Assembly: GCA_022769005.1 (NCBI GenBank)
Contig: JALEKK010000004.1
Span: 36,786-100,785, forward strand
Source: Lachnospiraceae bacterium
GTDB lineage: Bacteria; Bacillota; Clostridia; Lachnospirales; Lachnospiraceae
Length of the DNA stretch: 64,000 bases
Reading direction: 5' to 3'
Below, in pieces: positions 19,301 to 27,651 of the stretch. Under the pieces are notes generated by a model. That model was not told where the DNA came from. It ran no database searches and saw nothing but the letters and a program-made list of their open reading frames with translations. Position 1 is the stretch's first letter. Each line of letters begins with the position of its first letter. The position numbers and the translations under genes are program-made.

Positions 19301-19470
19301 TTGAAATGCACAGAGACGATTATACGGAAGATTCATCATCTGAAAATGCATATGATATGCTTAACGATATCAGCGAATTATATATTTTGGAAGAAAATGA
19401 TAAATTAGAGGAAAAGTTGTCCGAATACAATAAGAGACTGATGATAAACAATAAATTCTTCACATTATAA
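16387..19470 (+). CDS. Large helical/beta-sandwich protein, DUF5717-like
   Basis: I recall this protein from memory as a Lachnospiraceae family (DUF5717); its function is unknown to me. There is no signal peptide or TM segment, so it is probably cytosolic. The 1027 residues read as beta-rich Ig-like modules at about 18-115 (VVAGDTIRDSITIS and SKPGETIEGKFIAYTNAGKAEIKYNF), a very long helical region resembling TPR or HEAT-type solenoid repeats (about 200-900), and a beta-rich end (about 905-985). It starts inside rarA (8-base overlap, GGAGG at 16376-16380), and the Hsp70-like gene follows after 15 bases, so the two probably form a complex or act in sequence. No catalytic motif is evident. Confidence 0.7.
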   Translation: MNKYLNRLSKGEFDLDIPKIVSCDGKIDRSVVAGDTIRDSITISADGDINGLIESTNKAVIPKEDSFAGKDCIIEFRVDASHSKPGETIEGKFIAYTNAGKAEIKYNFNVIRKTVETPAGIIEDINTFADVYDKDRDAAVHLFMSDDFENVVLHSDSEDTALYREFRKQSNVNTAIRSLLSAKGIRYNVNEKDSEPKIAYRKKEEVIKTFSSAWRKKEQEVERLYLDFRTKIKDFNGFISESKAVLEDGELEKLYNNSEEQDRLYIEYQMTKAMLYALNGEGGAAQNIITSNEELLKIEKEKKSPAYFTAIFIYSLINDSKEVRDTVFNEFNYVLNGIDRTPWQVLYYEYQLDEKRNDNGSMWLARFKDAYSDGCTSPIIYIEAIQILNRQPVLLRMLNSFEIQVLNYAFRYDLLESKLVERFMSVIHEDGRASDEVINFLIREYDRIEKEISAENSKENAEKEADLSKSERLSKLKDSVITALATKLIRAGKVGEKYVPYYAKAIESGHNITLLYEYYLMSHDFNKEVVFPEVVLRYFVFESRIDYHTKAFLYANVLRDRENIADIFHDYEVQIKIFAKTQLKEMHIDKNLKYIYEWIWNDTLTTDESTALSAFKLQNMWEITVDSDDIAYLYIKNKEFTEWKKVPFRDKSAFVCVITEGSSFDDEAMCFIEDMHGNRLAINEVKYEVHRGLNIKMLQHTAASCASEPMYLLYRYMQDKVSEDGDGGLAFAKTLLLRGGLTDEFESELKSLIRKNGVGIPEHYNEAAEELNAELELKKKEELLSKLLYAKCPYRETEKLFKELTDAGIRGLVIDAYISYQSFVYFVKNELCDTYVFNFIGNALKQNKNLLMIEKLAFLKYAGTKDAAPLDKELVPVCNNITDECVMKRYYFNFLKNLQDCLNTPQVLFDKIIIEYHGSIASNVLINGEINMQETVYGIFIYPLVIFAEESFEYRIVEHTVNGNRRKYTSSIEMHRDDYTEDSSSENAYDMLNDISELYILEENDKLEEKLSEYNKRLMINNKFFTL

Positions 19471-19485
19471 AGAAAGGAGGTAAAT

Positions 19486-21483
19486 ATGGATAAGCATGGT
19501 CTCATATTGGGATTGGACATGGAGGACAAAAGAACGCAAATTGCCTTTTTCCATGAACAATCGGGGAAAGTATCTCCTATAAACGATGACGACGGTAAGG
19601 CTGTATTTGACAACCGGGTATCACTGAATGAAATTCTGTCGGATAAATCTTCCGATGCACTGGCTGAATTAGTGGATAAAATGTTAAATGAAGCCATGAT
19701 AAGAACCGAATCGGAAAATATTGAGAAAGTATGTATTGTTATTCACAGATATACGGAAGAAAACAGGAGAATCTTCAAAGAAGCCTTAAAAATATTGGGC
19801 CTTAACAGGGAACAGTATATATTAGCCGGTGAAGAGGAGGCGTTTGCGTATTATACATACGATATTCCGGAAGCCGTTTTATATGGCACAAGATTGCTGA
19901 ATTATACCGAATACGGAATCGAATCCACGACATTAAGAACTGTATTTTACAAGGGCTATAATGTAATAGGGAATGAAATCCGTGTTCTTAATGACAAAGA
20001 TATTTGTGCCGTGGCATCAGGTGAATTGGATATCTCGGTTGTTGAAGATAAGATTGCGGACTTTTTCAAATCATTTGAAAAAGAGCAAAGAGTTTCAAGC
20101 ATATACCTTACGGGACCGGGATTTGACAGAGATAATATATCCGAAAACATCGTTAAATCATTAAACGGAAGAGGAGTCAGGATATTTGCGGGACAGAATC
20201 TGTTTGTTAAAGGCGCATGCATTATGGCAACTTCATGTATATTGCCGGCATATAATCCGTTCAGCAAGTCCGGATCAATAAAAAACATGAATACCCCGAT
20301 AGGGAAAAATTCCGTTTACGGAACTGTTCTTGCATGTAAAAACAGGACGACGGTTTCAATTGCGCTCAGTGTTTTGAGAGAAAATGAAAAAGAGAACATA
20401 GAGATAGTTTCTCTGGGCAAAAATACGGATTCACAGGAAACTTCATTTGAATGTATTCTTACGGACAGAAATGCAATGCAGATATACATTACGCCCATAG
20501 GCAAAACGCCGAGAAGAGTAGTTATAGATTTGAGTGAATTTCCGGTAAGAGAAAATAAGACAACAAGAGTCAGAGTGTCATTATCATTTAAAAATGAGGA
20601 TATGTGCACATTTTCAATAAGTGACCTGGGCTTCGGAGACATATTTAAATCGTCGGGTAAAACGGTTACACGCACATTTGATTTTAATATTGAAGAGAAT
20701 GCGGAAACGAGTATGCCATGCAGTGTGCTGTTAACGAACGGAATAAGGAGCGAAACGGGATTTTCTCTCGCCGAAACCGGAGTAAGGATACATTCCGCAG
20801 AGGAACTTTGTTATTATATTTATTGCAATATTTTTCTTATGCAAAGGACATTCTTTAATTCGGAATTGCTGGAATTTATTGCGAATGATTTGAAGTTAAA
20901 AGATTTGGCCGATAAATTATACAGGCAGATTAAAAACGGAGCGTCCCTAAACTTTATATTATTATCGCTTTTTAAGCTGGTTGATTATTATTCCGAAGAA
21001 GATATAAAAAAGATAGAACCCGTTTTAGACTCAATGGAGACGGCAGATCCGAGGCTGAGATTATATTCAATAGCCAAGGCCTTTATATCCAATAATATGT
21101 TCGGAAGAGCCGTTCCGATATTAAATAATCTTACAAAGGAACAAAATGATCCGACTCTTCCGATAAGTTTTATACCGGATGTGTATAATGCACTGGGTAT
21201 TGCATATGCCAATTTGTTTATGTACAGGCAGGCAGCGGAATGTTTTGAGGAATCATATAAAAACAGCCGGGACGATACGCTGATACATAAGATAATCATA
21301 TCAAGGCTGTTGTCGGATACAAAAAGCGACCAGGATATTTCTCCGGTCGAATATGAGCAGATTAAAAATATGCTTGCGGACTTTGATAATTTGAGCAGAA
21401 TAAATATCAACAATTTAAGTGATAAGGGAAATACGCTTATATCTGAATTAAAGCGGGAATACAAGAAAAAGACTACAATCTAA
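19486..21483 (+). CDS. Hsp70/actin-like protein with TPR-like tail, DUF5716-like
   Basis: I recall this from memory as the family DUF5716, partner of the preceding gene. The first 270 residues follow an Hsp70-like order: a phosphate-1-like strand (LILGLDMEDKRTQIAFF), a segment matching the Hsp70 PAYF-to-EPTAAA region (CIVIHRYTEENRRIF ... YILAGEEEAFAYY, about 83-125), and an adenosine-type loop (SIYLTGPGFDRDN, about 205-217) followed by a GA-type helix. The phosphate-2 DLGGGT motif is replaced by YTEYGIESTTL, and the GTT of phosphate-1 is gone, so ATP hydrolysis is doubtful. Residues about 318-405 are beta-rich (like an Hsp70 substrate domain); about 503-610 look like TPR helices. AGAAAGGAGG precedes the ATG. 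pheS follows after 18 bases. Confidence 0.68.
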   Translation: MDKHGLILGLDMEDKRTQIAFFHEQSGKVSPINDDDGKAVFDNRVSLNEILSDKSSDALAELVDKMLNEAMIRTESENIEKVCIVIHRYTEENRRIFKEALKILGLNREQYILAGEEEAFAYYTYDIPEAVLYGTRLLNYTEYGIESTTLRTVFYKGYNVIGNEIRVLNDKDICAVASGELDISVVEDKIADFFKSFEKEQRVSSIYLTGPGFDRDNISENIVKSLNGRGVRIFAGQNLFVKGACIMATSCILPAYNPFSKSGSIKNMNTPIGKNSVYGTVLACKNRTTVSIALSVLRENEKENIEIVSLGKNTDSQETSFECILTDRNAMQIYITPIGKTPRRVVIDLSEFPVRENKTTRVRVSLSFKNEDMCTFSISDLGFGDIFKSSGKTVTRTFDFNIEENAETSMPCSVLLTNGIRSETGFSLAETGVRIHSAEELCYYIYCNIFLMQRTFFNSELLEFIANDLKLKDLADKLYRQIKNGASLNFILLSLFKLVDYYSEEDIKKIEPVLDSMETADPRLRLYSIAKAFISNNMFGRAVPILNNLTKEQNDPTLPISFIPDVYNALGIAYANLFMYRQAAECFEESYKNSRDDTLIHKIIISRLLSDTKSDQDISPVEYEQIKNMLADFDNLSRININNLSDKGNTLISELKREYKKKTTI

Positions 21484-21501
21484 CCTGTTATGGAGAAGAG
21501 T

Positions 21502-22530
21502 ATGAGTACAATAGAAAACAAAATAAAAGAAATTCGAGACAGAGTTACGGACGCAATAAAAAATGCCGCAACGTTGGAATTTCTCAATGATTTAAGAGTA
21601 AAGACAATCGGAAAAAAGGGTGAACTGACGGAAATAATGAAGTCCATGAAGGATATTCCGAAGGAAGAGAAACCTAAATTCGGTCAGTTGGTTAATGAAC
21701 TACGAAATGAAGTGGAAGAGCTTATTTCTTCAACAACCACACGAATAAAAAGAGAGATAAGACAGAGACAGCTTGAGGAGGAGACCATTGACGTTACTCT
21801 TCCGGCAAAGAAGTCCGAAAGGGGACATAAGCATCCGAATCAGGTTGCATTGGAAGAAATAGAGAGAATATTTACCGGTTTGGGATATAAGGTTGTATTC
21901 GGACCTGAGGTGGAATATGACTATTACAACTTTGAAGCTCTCAACATACCTGCCGATCATCCCGCAAAGGACGAGCAGGACACATTTTACATTAATGAAG
22001 ATATCGTTTTGAGAACTCAAACTTCTCCTGTTCAGGTTCGCGAGATGGAAAAAGGGAAAATTCCTATCAGAATGATTGCTCCCGGACGCGTATTCAGATC
22101 CGATGAAGTAGATGCGACACATTCTCCTTGTTTCCATCAGGTTGAAGGAATGGTAATCGATGAGGGAATTACATTCGCTGATCTTAAAGGTACTCTTGAA
22201 GCGTTTGCAAAGAAAATGTTCGGAGAAAATACAAAAGTTAAGTTCAGACCTCATCATTTCCCGTTTACGGAACCGAGCGCCGAAATGGACGTTACATGCT
22301 TTAAATGCGGCGGCAAAGGATGCAGAATGTGTAAGGGCGAAGGTTGGATAGAAATTCTCGGCTGCGGAATGATTCATCCGAATGTGCTTGACAGATGTAA
22401 TGTGGACAGAAAAAAATATTCGGGTTTTGCATTTGGTATCGGTCTTGAGAGAATTGCGCTTTTAAAATATGAAATAGACGATATGAGGCTGCTTTACGAA
22501 AATGATGTGAGATTTTTAAAGCAATTTTAA
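21502..22530 (+). CDS. pheS: Phenylalanyl-tRNA synthetase alpha subunit
   Basis: Catalytic subunit of the alpha2beta2 PheRS. ATG 21502 is preferred because GGAGA at 21491-21495 is correctly spaced; ATG 21490 in the same frame overlaps the ribosome site. The 342 residues comprise an N-terminal coiled-coil (about 1-85) for tRNA binding, motif 1 at about 110-140, motif 2 with TSPVQVREM-APGRVFRSDEVDATHSP, and motif 3 GFAFGIGLERIALL near the end. A CFKCGGKGCRMCKGEGW segment supplies four cysteines, seen in many PheS sequences. It stands directly behind the DUF5716-like gene and before pheT. Confidence 0.96.
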   Translation: MSTIENKIKEIRDRVTDAIKNAATLEFLNDLRVKTIGKKGELTEIMKSMKDIPKEEKPKFGQLVNELRNEVEELISSTTTRIKREIRQRQLEEETIDVTLPAKKSERGHKHPNQVALEEIERIFTGLGYKVVFGPEVEYDYYNFEALNIPADHPAKDEQDTFYINEDIVLRTQTSPVQVREMEKGKIPIRMIAPGRVFRSDEVDATHSPCFHQVEGMVIDEGITFADLKGTLEAFAKKMFGENTKVKFRPHHFPFTEPSAEMDVTCFKCGGKGCRMCKGEGWIEILGCGMIHPNVLDRCNVDRKKYSGFAFGIGLERIALLKYEIDDMRLLYENDVRFLKQF

Positions 22531-22598
22531 TACGGACTGTAATATTATATTAGGAAATTACAGGTACAGTACCGAATGCGGAATTAAGAGGAATATAT

Positions 22599-25043
22599 AT
22601 GGATACTTCAAAGAGATGGTTAAATGCTTTGGTTCCGGGATTAGAGAATATATCGGATAAGGACTATGCCGATGCAATGACTCTTTCGGGAACCAAGGTC
22701 GAGAATTACAAAAGATTAGACAAAAACCTTGAAAAAATAACGGTCGGTGAGATTGTAAGCATTGAAAAACATCCCGATGCAGATAAACTTAAGGTTTGCA
22801 AAGTAAATATCGGAAACGAAATAATACAAATCGTAACGGGGGCAGGGAATGTTGAAACAGGACAGCTTGTGCCTGTCGTATTAAGCGGCGGAAAGGTTGC
22901 GGCTGCACACGGAGATCCTAAAACATATGAAGACGGGATTAAAATAAAAAAAGGTAAACTTCGCGGAATAGAATCTGACGGTATGATGTGCGGAATTGAA
23001 GAACTCGGCGCAAGCAGAGATCAGTATCCGGAAGCTCCGGAAGACGGAATATATGTATTTAATTGTGAAGGATCCGTAAGAGACGTAAAGCCGGGTGACG
23101 ACGCAATAGAGAAGCTCGGACTGAGAGATACGATCACAGAATACGAGATTACCAACAACAGAGTGGACTGTTACAGCGTTATCGGAATTGCGAGGGAGGC
23201 AGCTGCCACATTTAATCTTAAGTTTGTTCCTCCGGTTGTTCCTGAAACCGGAAACGGAGAAAACATAAACGATTACATTAAGGTAACCGTAAAGGATACG
23301 GACCTTTGTTCAAGATATGTATCAAGAGCTGTAAAAAACATTAAAATCGCTCCTTCTCCTTTATGGATACAGGACAGACTTATTGCAAGCGGTATCAGAC
23401 CTATAAATAACATAGTGGATATTACAAATTATGTAATGGTTGAAACCGGTCAGCCTATGCATGCATTTGATTACAACACGATTCGCGGTAAAGAGATTAT
23501 TGTTGCAAGGGCAAATGACGGAGAGATATTTAAGACTCTTGACGAAGCGGAGAGAAAGCTTGACAAAGATATACTTATGATAAATGACGGCGAAGGAGCC
23601 ATAGGTATTGCAGGCATTATGGGCGGCGAGAATTCAAAAATAACGGAAGATGCGGAAACAGTTATTTTTGAGGCTGCCACTTTTAACGGTACAAACATCA
23701 GAAAGTCAGCTAAGAGACTTTCCATGAGAACGGATGCATCGGGCAAATTTGAAAAGGGACTTGATCCGGAACTTGCTCTCTATGCCATGAACAGGGCATG
23801 TGCGCTTATTGAAGAATTAGGAGCGGGTGAAGTTGTCGGAGGATGTATTGATATATATCCTAATCCGGCGGTTAAGAAGATAATCGAATTTGAACCGGAA
23901 AGTTACAACAGACTTCTCGGAACCGATATATCAAAAGAAGATATGCTCGGTTATCTTAACAATATTGAAATCGAATATGATGAGAAGAATAACAGTCTTA
24001 TTATTCCTACGTTCAGACAGGATTTGAACAACGATGCCGATATTGCTGAGGAAGTTGCCAGATTTTTCGGATATAAGAATATTCCGACAACTATTCCGAA
24101 GGGAAGCAATGCAGGTCTTGAAATAGGTGGGATTTCGGTTGAAGAGAGAATTAAAAATACTGCCATGGACAGTCTTCTTGCAAGCGGATATTCACAGATA
24201 ATGACATATTCCTTCGAAAGTCCGAAAGTATTTGATAAATTAAAGCTTTTAAAGGTTGCCGCCGCAAGAAAAACCGTTGAAATCTTTAATCCTCTGGGAG
24301 AAGATTATTCCATTATGCGTACACTGCCTGTTAACGGTATGCTTACAAGTATTTCCACAAATTATAACAGGAACAATTCAAATGTGAAATTATTTGAATA
24401 TGCGAAAGTATATATTCCTACGGAAGATAAAAATGCTCTTCCGACGGAACTTGAAAAACTTACCATGGCATTTTACGGTAACGGAGATTTCTACACATTA
24501 AAGGGTGATGTTGAAAATGTATTCGAATCTCTTAGGATGAATAAGAGGGTCACATATAAAGCAACATCGAGAAGACCGTTTATTCATCCGGGACGTCAGG
24601 CGGACATTTATTACGGCGATAAATACATTGGATATCTCGGACAGATTCATCCGGATGTGGCGGACAATTACAATATTGATACAGAGGTATATATGGCTGT
24701 TATCGATACCGAAACACTGTATGATTACGCTTCATTCGATATAAAGTACGCAGGTATCGCCAACTTCCCGGCTGTAAAAAGAGATCTCAGTTTAACGGTT
24801 GAGAGAACCGTTCCCGTCGGAGGAATTGAAGCCGTGATTATTGAAGGCGGCGGAGATTTGCTTGAAGATGTTAAGCTGTTTGATGTATATGAGGGAGACA
24901 GAATCGATACAGGACTTAAGTCCGTTGCATTCTCAATAACTCTGAGAGCTAAGGACAGAACCCTTTCCGATGAAGAAATAAACAATACAATGAACAATAT
25001 AATCGGTAAACTTGAAGCGTTTGGTGCGGAACTCAGAAAATAA
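22599..25043 (+). CDS. pheT: Phenylalanyl-tRNA synthetase beta subunit
   Basis: Non-catalytic, tRNA-recognising and editing subunit of PheRS. The 814-residue length is normal. In order: an N-terminal EMAP/OB-fold tRNA-binding domain (about 40-150, with IEKHPDADKLKVCKVNIG), the B3/B4 editing domain (about 210-380, with NNIVDITNYVM and GQPMHAFDY), the B5 domain (about 400-480), the catalytic-like domain (about 490-700), and the C-terminal FDX-ACB anticodon domain (FPAVKRDLSLTVERTVP to the end). AAGAGGAA precedes the ATG. It lies 68 bases after pheS and ends the transcript at a very strong hairpin. Confidence 0.97.
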   Translation: MDTSKRWLNALVPGLENISDKDYADAMTLSGTKVENYKRLDKNLEKITVGEIVSIEKHPDADKLKVCKVNIGNEIIQIVTGAGNVETGQLVPVVLSGGKVAAAHGDPKTYEDGIKIKKGKLRGIESDGMMCGIEELGASRDQYPEAPEDGIYVFNCEGSVRDVKPGDDAIEKLGLRDTITEYEITNNRVDCYSVIGIAREAAATFNLKFVPPVVPETGNGENINDYIKVTVKDTDLCSRYVSRAVKNIKIAPSPLWIQDRLIASGIRPINNIVDITNYVMVETGQPMHAFDYNTIRGKEIIVARANDGEIFKTLDEAERKLDKDILMINDGEGAIGIAGIMGGENSKITEDAETVIFEAATFNGTNIRKSAKRLSMRTDASGKFEKGLDPELALYAMNRACALIEELGAGEVVGGCIDIYPNPAVKKIIEFEPESYNRLLGTDISKEDMLGYLNNIEIEYDEKNNSLIIPTFRQDLNNDADIAEEVARFFGYKNIPTTIPKGSNAGLEIGGISVEERIKNTAMDSLLASGYSQIMTYSFESPKVFDKLKLLKVAAARKTVEIFNPLGEDYSIMRTLPVNGMLTSISTNYNRNNSNVKLFEYAKVYIPTEDKNALPTELEKLTMAFYGNGDFYTLKGDVENVFESLRMNKRVTYKATSRRPFIHPGRQADIYYGDKYIGYLGQIHPDVADNYNIDTEVYMAVIDTETLYDYASFDIKYAGIANFPAVKRDLSLTVERTVPVGGIEAVIIEGGGDLLEDVKLFDVYEGDRIDTGLKSVAFSITLRAKDRTLSDEEINNTMNNIIGKLEAFGAELRK

Positions 25044-25152
25044 CGGCAGTTTTGATAATCAATATTGTCGGTTTACTTTTGACGTACAATTAAAGGATAT
25101 CGGTCTATAGAATCAGGCTTAATCCGTTGTTCATAATGATATGACAAAAAGG

Positions 25153-25206
25153 CGCTCAGCCCGTATATGTTATATAAGAGTAACATATACGGGCTGAGCG
25201 TTTTAT
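25153..25206. terminator. Terminator after pheT, 20-bp perfect stem
   Basis: The arms 25153-25172 and 25181-25200 pair perfectly over 20 bp around an 8-base loop, followed by TTTTATTA on the plus strand and preceded by an A run, so it can serve both pheT and the convergent glycosyltransferase gene. Confidence 0.92.
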
Positions 25207-25281
25207 TATTAAGTATTATATTCGGAGAATGCGGTAATTCGATCCGTCACGAGGATTCATGTCATTTCCGCAGGACTGTTA

Positions 25282-26238
25282 TTAGTCACGTTTCTCCGTT
25301 GTGCTTTCGCTTTTATATCTGTTATTGACTTCGGTTTTAGATGAAATTATATATCGGGGTCTTCCTTTTACTTCTTCATATATTTTTGCAATATAATATC
25401 CTATCACACCTATGCTGAGCATTATTACACTGCTTGTAAAACAGAGGAGAATAATTACGGTTGTAAATCCTCCTATTGAATTGCCGGTAAATTTCTGTAC
25501 AAGTGCAATTATGCTCAGGACAATACCCATAATAAGCACGGCAATGCCGCAGTACAATATTATGTACATGGGTCTTGTTGTAAATGACGTAATATTGGAA
25601 AGAGCATATTTTATAAGAGACATTCTGCTCCACTTCGACTCACCGCCTTCACGTTTTGCGACGTCATATCGTACGGATGTTTTTTTAAAACCCACCCAAG
25701 AGGACAGAGCTCTGAAGAAAGTATTTTTTTCAGGCATATTCAGCAATGTATTAATAACTTTTCTGTCTAATAGCTTATAGTCCGAGGAGTCGGACATATC
25801 AGTTCCCGTTTCCTTGCTCATTATTTTATAAAAGCGGTTGGCGGCAAGGCTGTGAGTTATTTTTTCTTCACCCCTGTATGATTTAACGCCTTCGACTATT
25901 TCGTAACCGTCCTTCCACAATTTATACATTTCGGGGATCTTTTCGGGAGGATGCTGCAGGTCGCAGTCGATAACGACACAAGCGTCTCCGATGCATTCGG
26001 CGAGCCCTGCGAATATGGCGGATTCTTTTCCGAAATTTCTTGAGAAACAGACACCTTTAATATCGGGATTGTCATAAGAAAGTTGTTCTATTACAGTCCA
26101 TGTACCGTCTGACGATCCGTCATTAACAAATATTATTTCATATTCGATATTATTATCGCGAAGTATGGATGTAATGGTTTCCGCTGTTTTTTTAATTATT
26201 TTTTCTTCATTATATGATGGAATAATGACAGATAACAT
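25282..26238 (-). CDS. Polyprenyl-phosphate glycosyltransferase, GT2 (GtrB/DPM1-like)
   Basis: Likely transfers a sugar from a nucleotide donor to undecaprenyl phosphate for later outward use. The 318 residues have a GT2 domain (SVIIPSYNEE at 3-12, FVNDGSSDGTW near 40, CDLQHPPEKI near 92 with the metal-binding acidic pair), followed by a basic linker and two C-terminal TM helices (about 223-249 and 258-285), the arrangement of GtrB/YkcC/CsbB proteins. The C-terminal tail is charged and cytosolic. The gene is single and minus-strand, divergent from queA across 205 AT-rich bases, and ends at the pheT hairpin. Confidence 0.92.
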   Translation of the reverse strand: MLSVIIPSYNEEKIIKKTAETITSILRDNNIEYEIIFVNDGSSDGTWTVIEQLSYDNPDIKGVCFSRNFGKESAIFAGLAECIGDACVVIDCDLQHPPEKIPEMYKLWKDGYEIVEGVKSYRGEEKITHSLAANRFYKIMSKETGTDMSDSSDYKLLDRKVINTLLNMPEKNTFFRALSSWVGFKKTSVRYDVAKREGGESKWSRMSLIKYALSNITSFTTRPMYIILYCGIAVLIMGIVLSIIALVQKFTGNSIGGFTTVIILLCFTSSVIMLSIGVIGYYIAKIYEEVKGRPRYIISSKTEVNNRYKSESTTEKRD

Positions 26239-26443
26239 TGCAATATCCTTTCCAAACAGATGTAAGTGAATTATATTTTACACTATCGGAAATAAAAATG
26301 CTGATTATATTGTTAAATAAAATGCAAAAAAAGTAACGATAACATTTTTTTATAATGCGCGGATAATAAGAAGTATTAAGTACTGTAAAAAAACAGTATT
26401 ATGAATTATACTGATAGAATTGAATTAATGAAGAGAGGCTGCT

Positions 26444-27496
26444 ATGGATAAGTTAAATGTAAGTGATTATGATTATTTTCTTCCCGAAGAGCAGATTGCA
26501 CAGGATCCGCTTGCGGACAGATCGTCATCAAAGCTTTTGGTATTGGATAAAAATACGGGTAAAACAAGTCATCATGTATTTAAAGAAGTAATTGATTTTC
26601 TAAATCCCGGAGACTGTCTTTGCATAAATAATACGAAGGTAATACCCGCGAGATTAATAGGCAGGAAAAAAACGGGAGGAGTAGTAGAAGTATTACTTCT
26701 TAAAAGGCTTGAAGATGAAAAGTCAAAATGGGAAGTTCTTACACGACCGGGCAAAAAGGCAAGAGTGGGTGACGAAATCATCTTCGGAGGAGAGGGAGAA
26801 TATGATTTTGAGCTTTTATGCAGGGTTACGGAGGTAAAAGACGACGGCAATCGAATCGTTGAATTTGAGTATGACGGTATATTTGAAGAAATACTGGATA
26901 AGCTGGGTCAGATGCCGCTGCCGCCGTATATTACTCACAGACTTGAAGATAAGAACAGATATCAGACAGTTTACGCTAAAATAGAAGGCTCAGCGGCGGC
27001 GCCTACGGCAGGTCTCCATTTTACAAAGGACCTTTTGGAAAAGATAAAGGAAAAGGGAGTAAAGATAGTATCGGTTACGCTTCATGTGGGACTGGGAACA
27101 TTCAGACCGGTGCAGGTGGAGAATATATTGGATCACAAAATGCATTCAGAGTATTACGAAGTGAGCGAAGAAACCGCAAAGATACTTAATGATACGAAGG
27201 CTGCCGGAGGAAGAATAATATCCGTCGGAACAACTTCCACAAGAACATTGGAATCCGTTACGGATGAAAACGGTGTAATACATGCAGGAAGCGGAGAAAC
27301 GGAAATATTTATATATCCCGGTTATAAGTTCAAGGCGGTAGATGCTCTTATTACAAACTTTCATCTTCCTAAATCAACCCTTATCATGCTTGTTTCGGCT
27401 CTTGCAGGCAGGGAAAATGTATTAAACGCATATAGGGAAGCTGTAAATAATAAATACAGATTTTTTAGTTTCGGTGATGCAATGCTTATAAAATAA
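26444..27496 (+). CDS. queA: S-adenosylmethionine:tRNA ribosyltransferase-isomerase
   Basis: Moves the ribosyl part of SAM onto preQ1-modified tRNA and isomerises it to epoxyqueuosine, late in queuosine synthesis. The 350-residue protein has the family start [27 protein letters not shown], the central [10 protein letters not shown], the [20 protein letters not shown] core, and the C-terminal [27 protein letters not shown] precedes the ATG. Its usual partner tgt is not adjacent; the next gene, a sulfur amino-acid enzyme, lies 155 bases on. Confidence 0.97.
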   Translation: MDKLNVSDYDYFLPEEQIAQDPLADRSSSKLLVLDKNTGKTSHHVFKEVIDFLNPGDCLCINNTKVIPARLIGRKKTGGVVEVLLLKRLEDEKSKWEVLTRPGKKARVGDEIIFGGEGEYDFELLCRVTEVKDDGNRIVEFEYDGIFEEILDKLGQMPLPPYITHRLEDKNRYQTVYAKIEGSAAAPTAGLHFTKDLLEKIKEKGVKIVSVTLHVGLGTFRPVQVENILDHKMHSEYYEVSEETAKILNDTKAAGGRIISVGTTSTRTLESVTDENGVIHAGSGETEIFIYPGYKFKAVDALITNFHLPKSTLIMLVSALAGRENVLNAYREAVNNKYRFFSFGDAMLIK

Positions 27497-27651
27497 CGGG
27501 AATTTTGTTATAGGATAAACGTTTTGATATAGTTTAAAACTATATATAGTGATTAGTTTAAGATATTATTTATTAATAAATAAAAGTGATACCATATACA
27601 TAGAAAAAAGATAGGTATTAAATTTACTGTTACAGGTTGGAGGATATTTTT

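Noticed and set aside
27497..27651. SAM riboswitch (S-box) before the metY-type gene
   Set aside because: The leader is AT-rich with none of the conserved S-box core sequences or a terminator hairpin.
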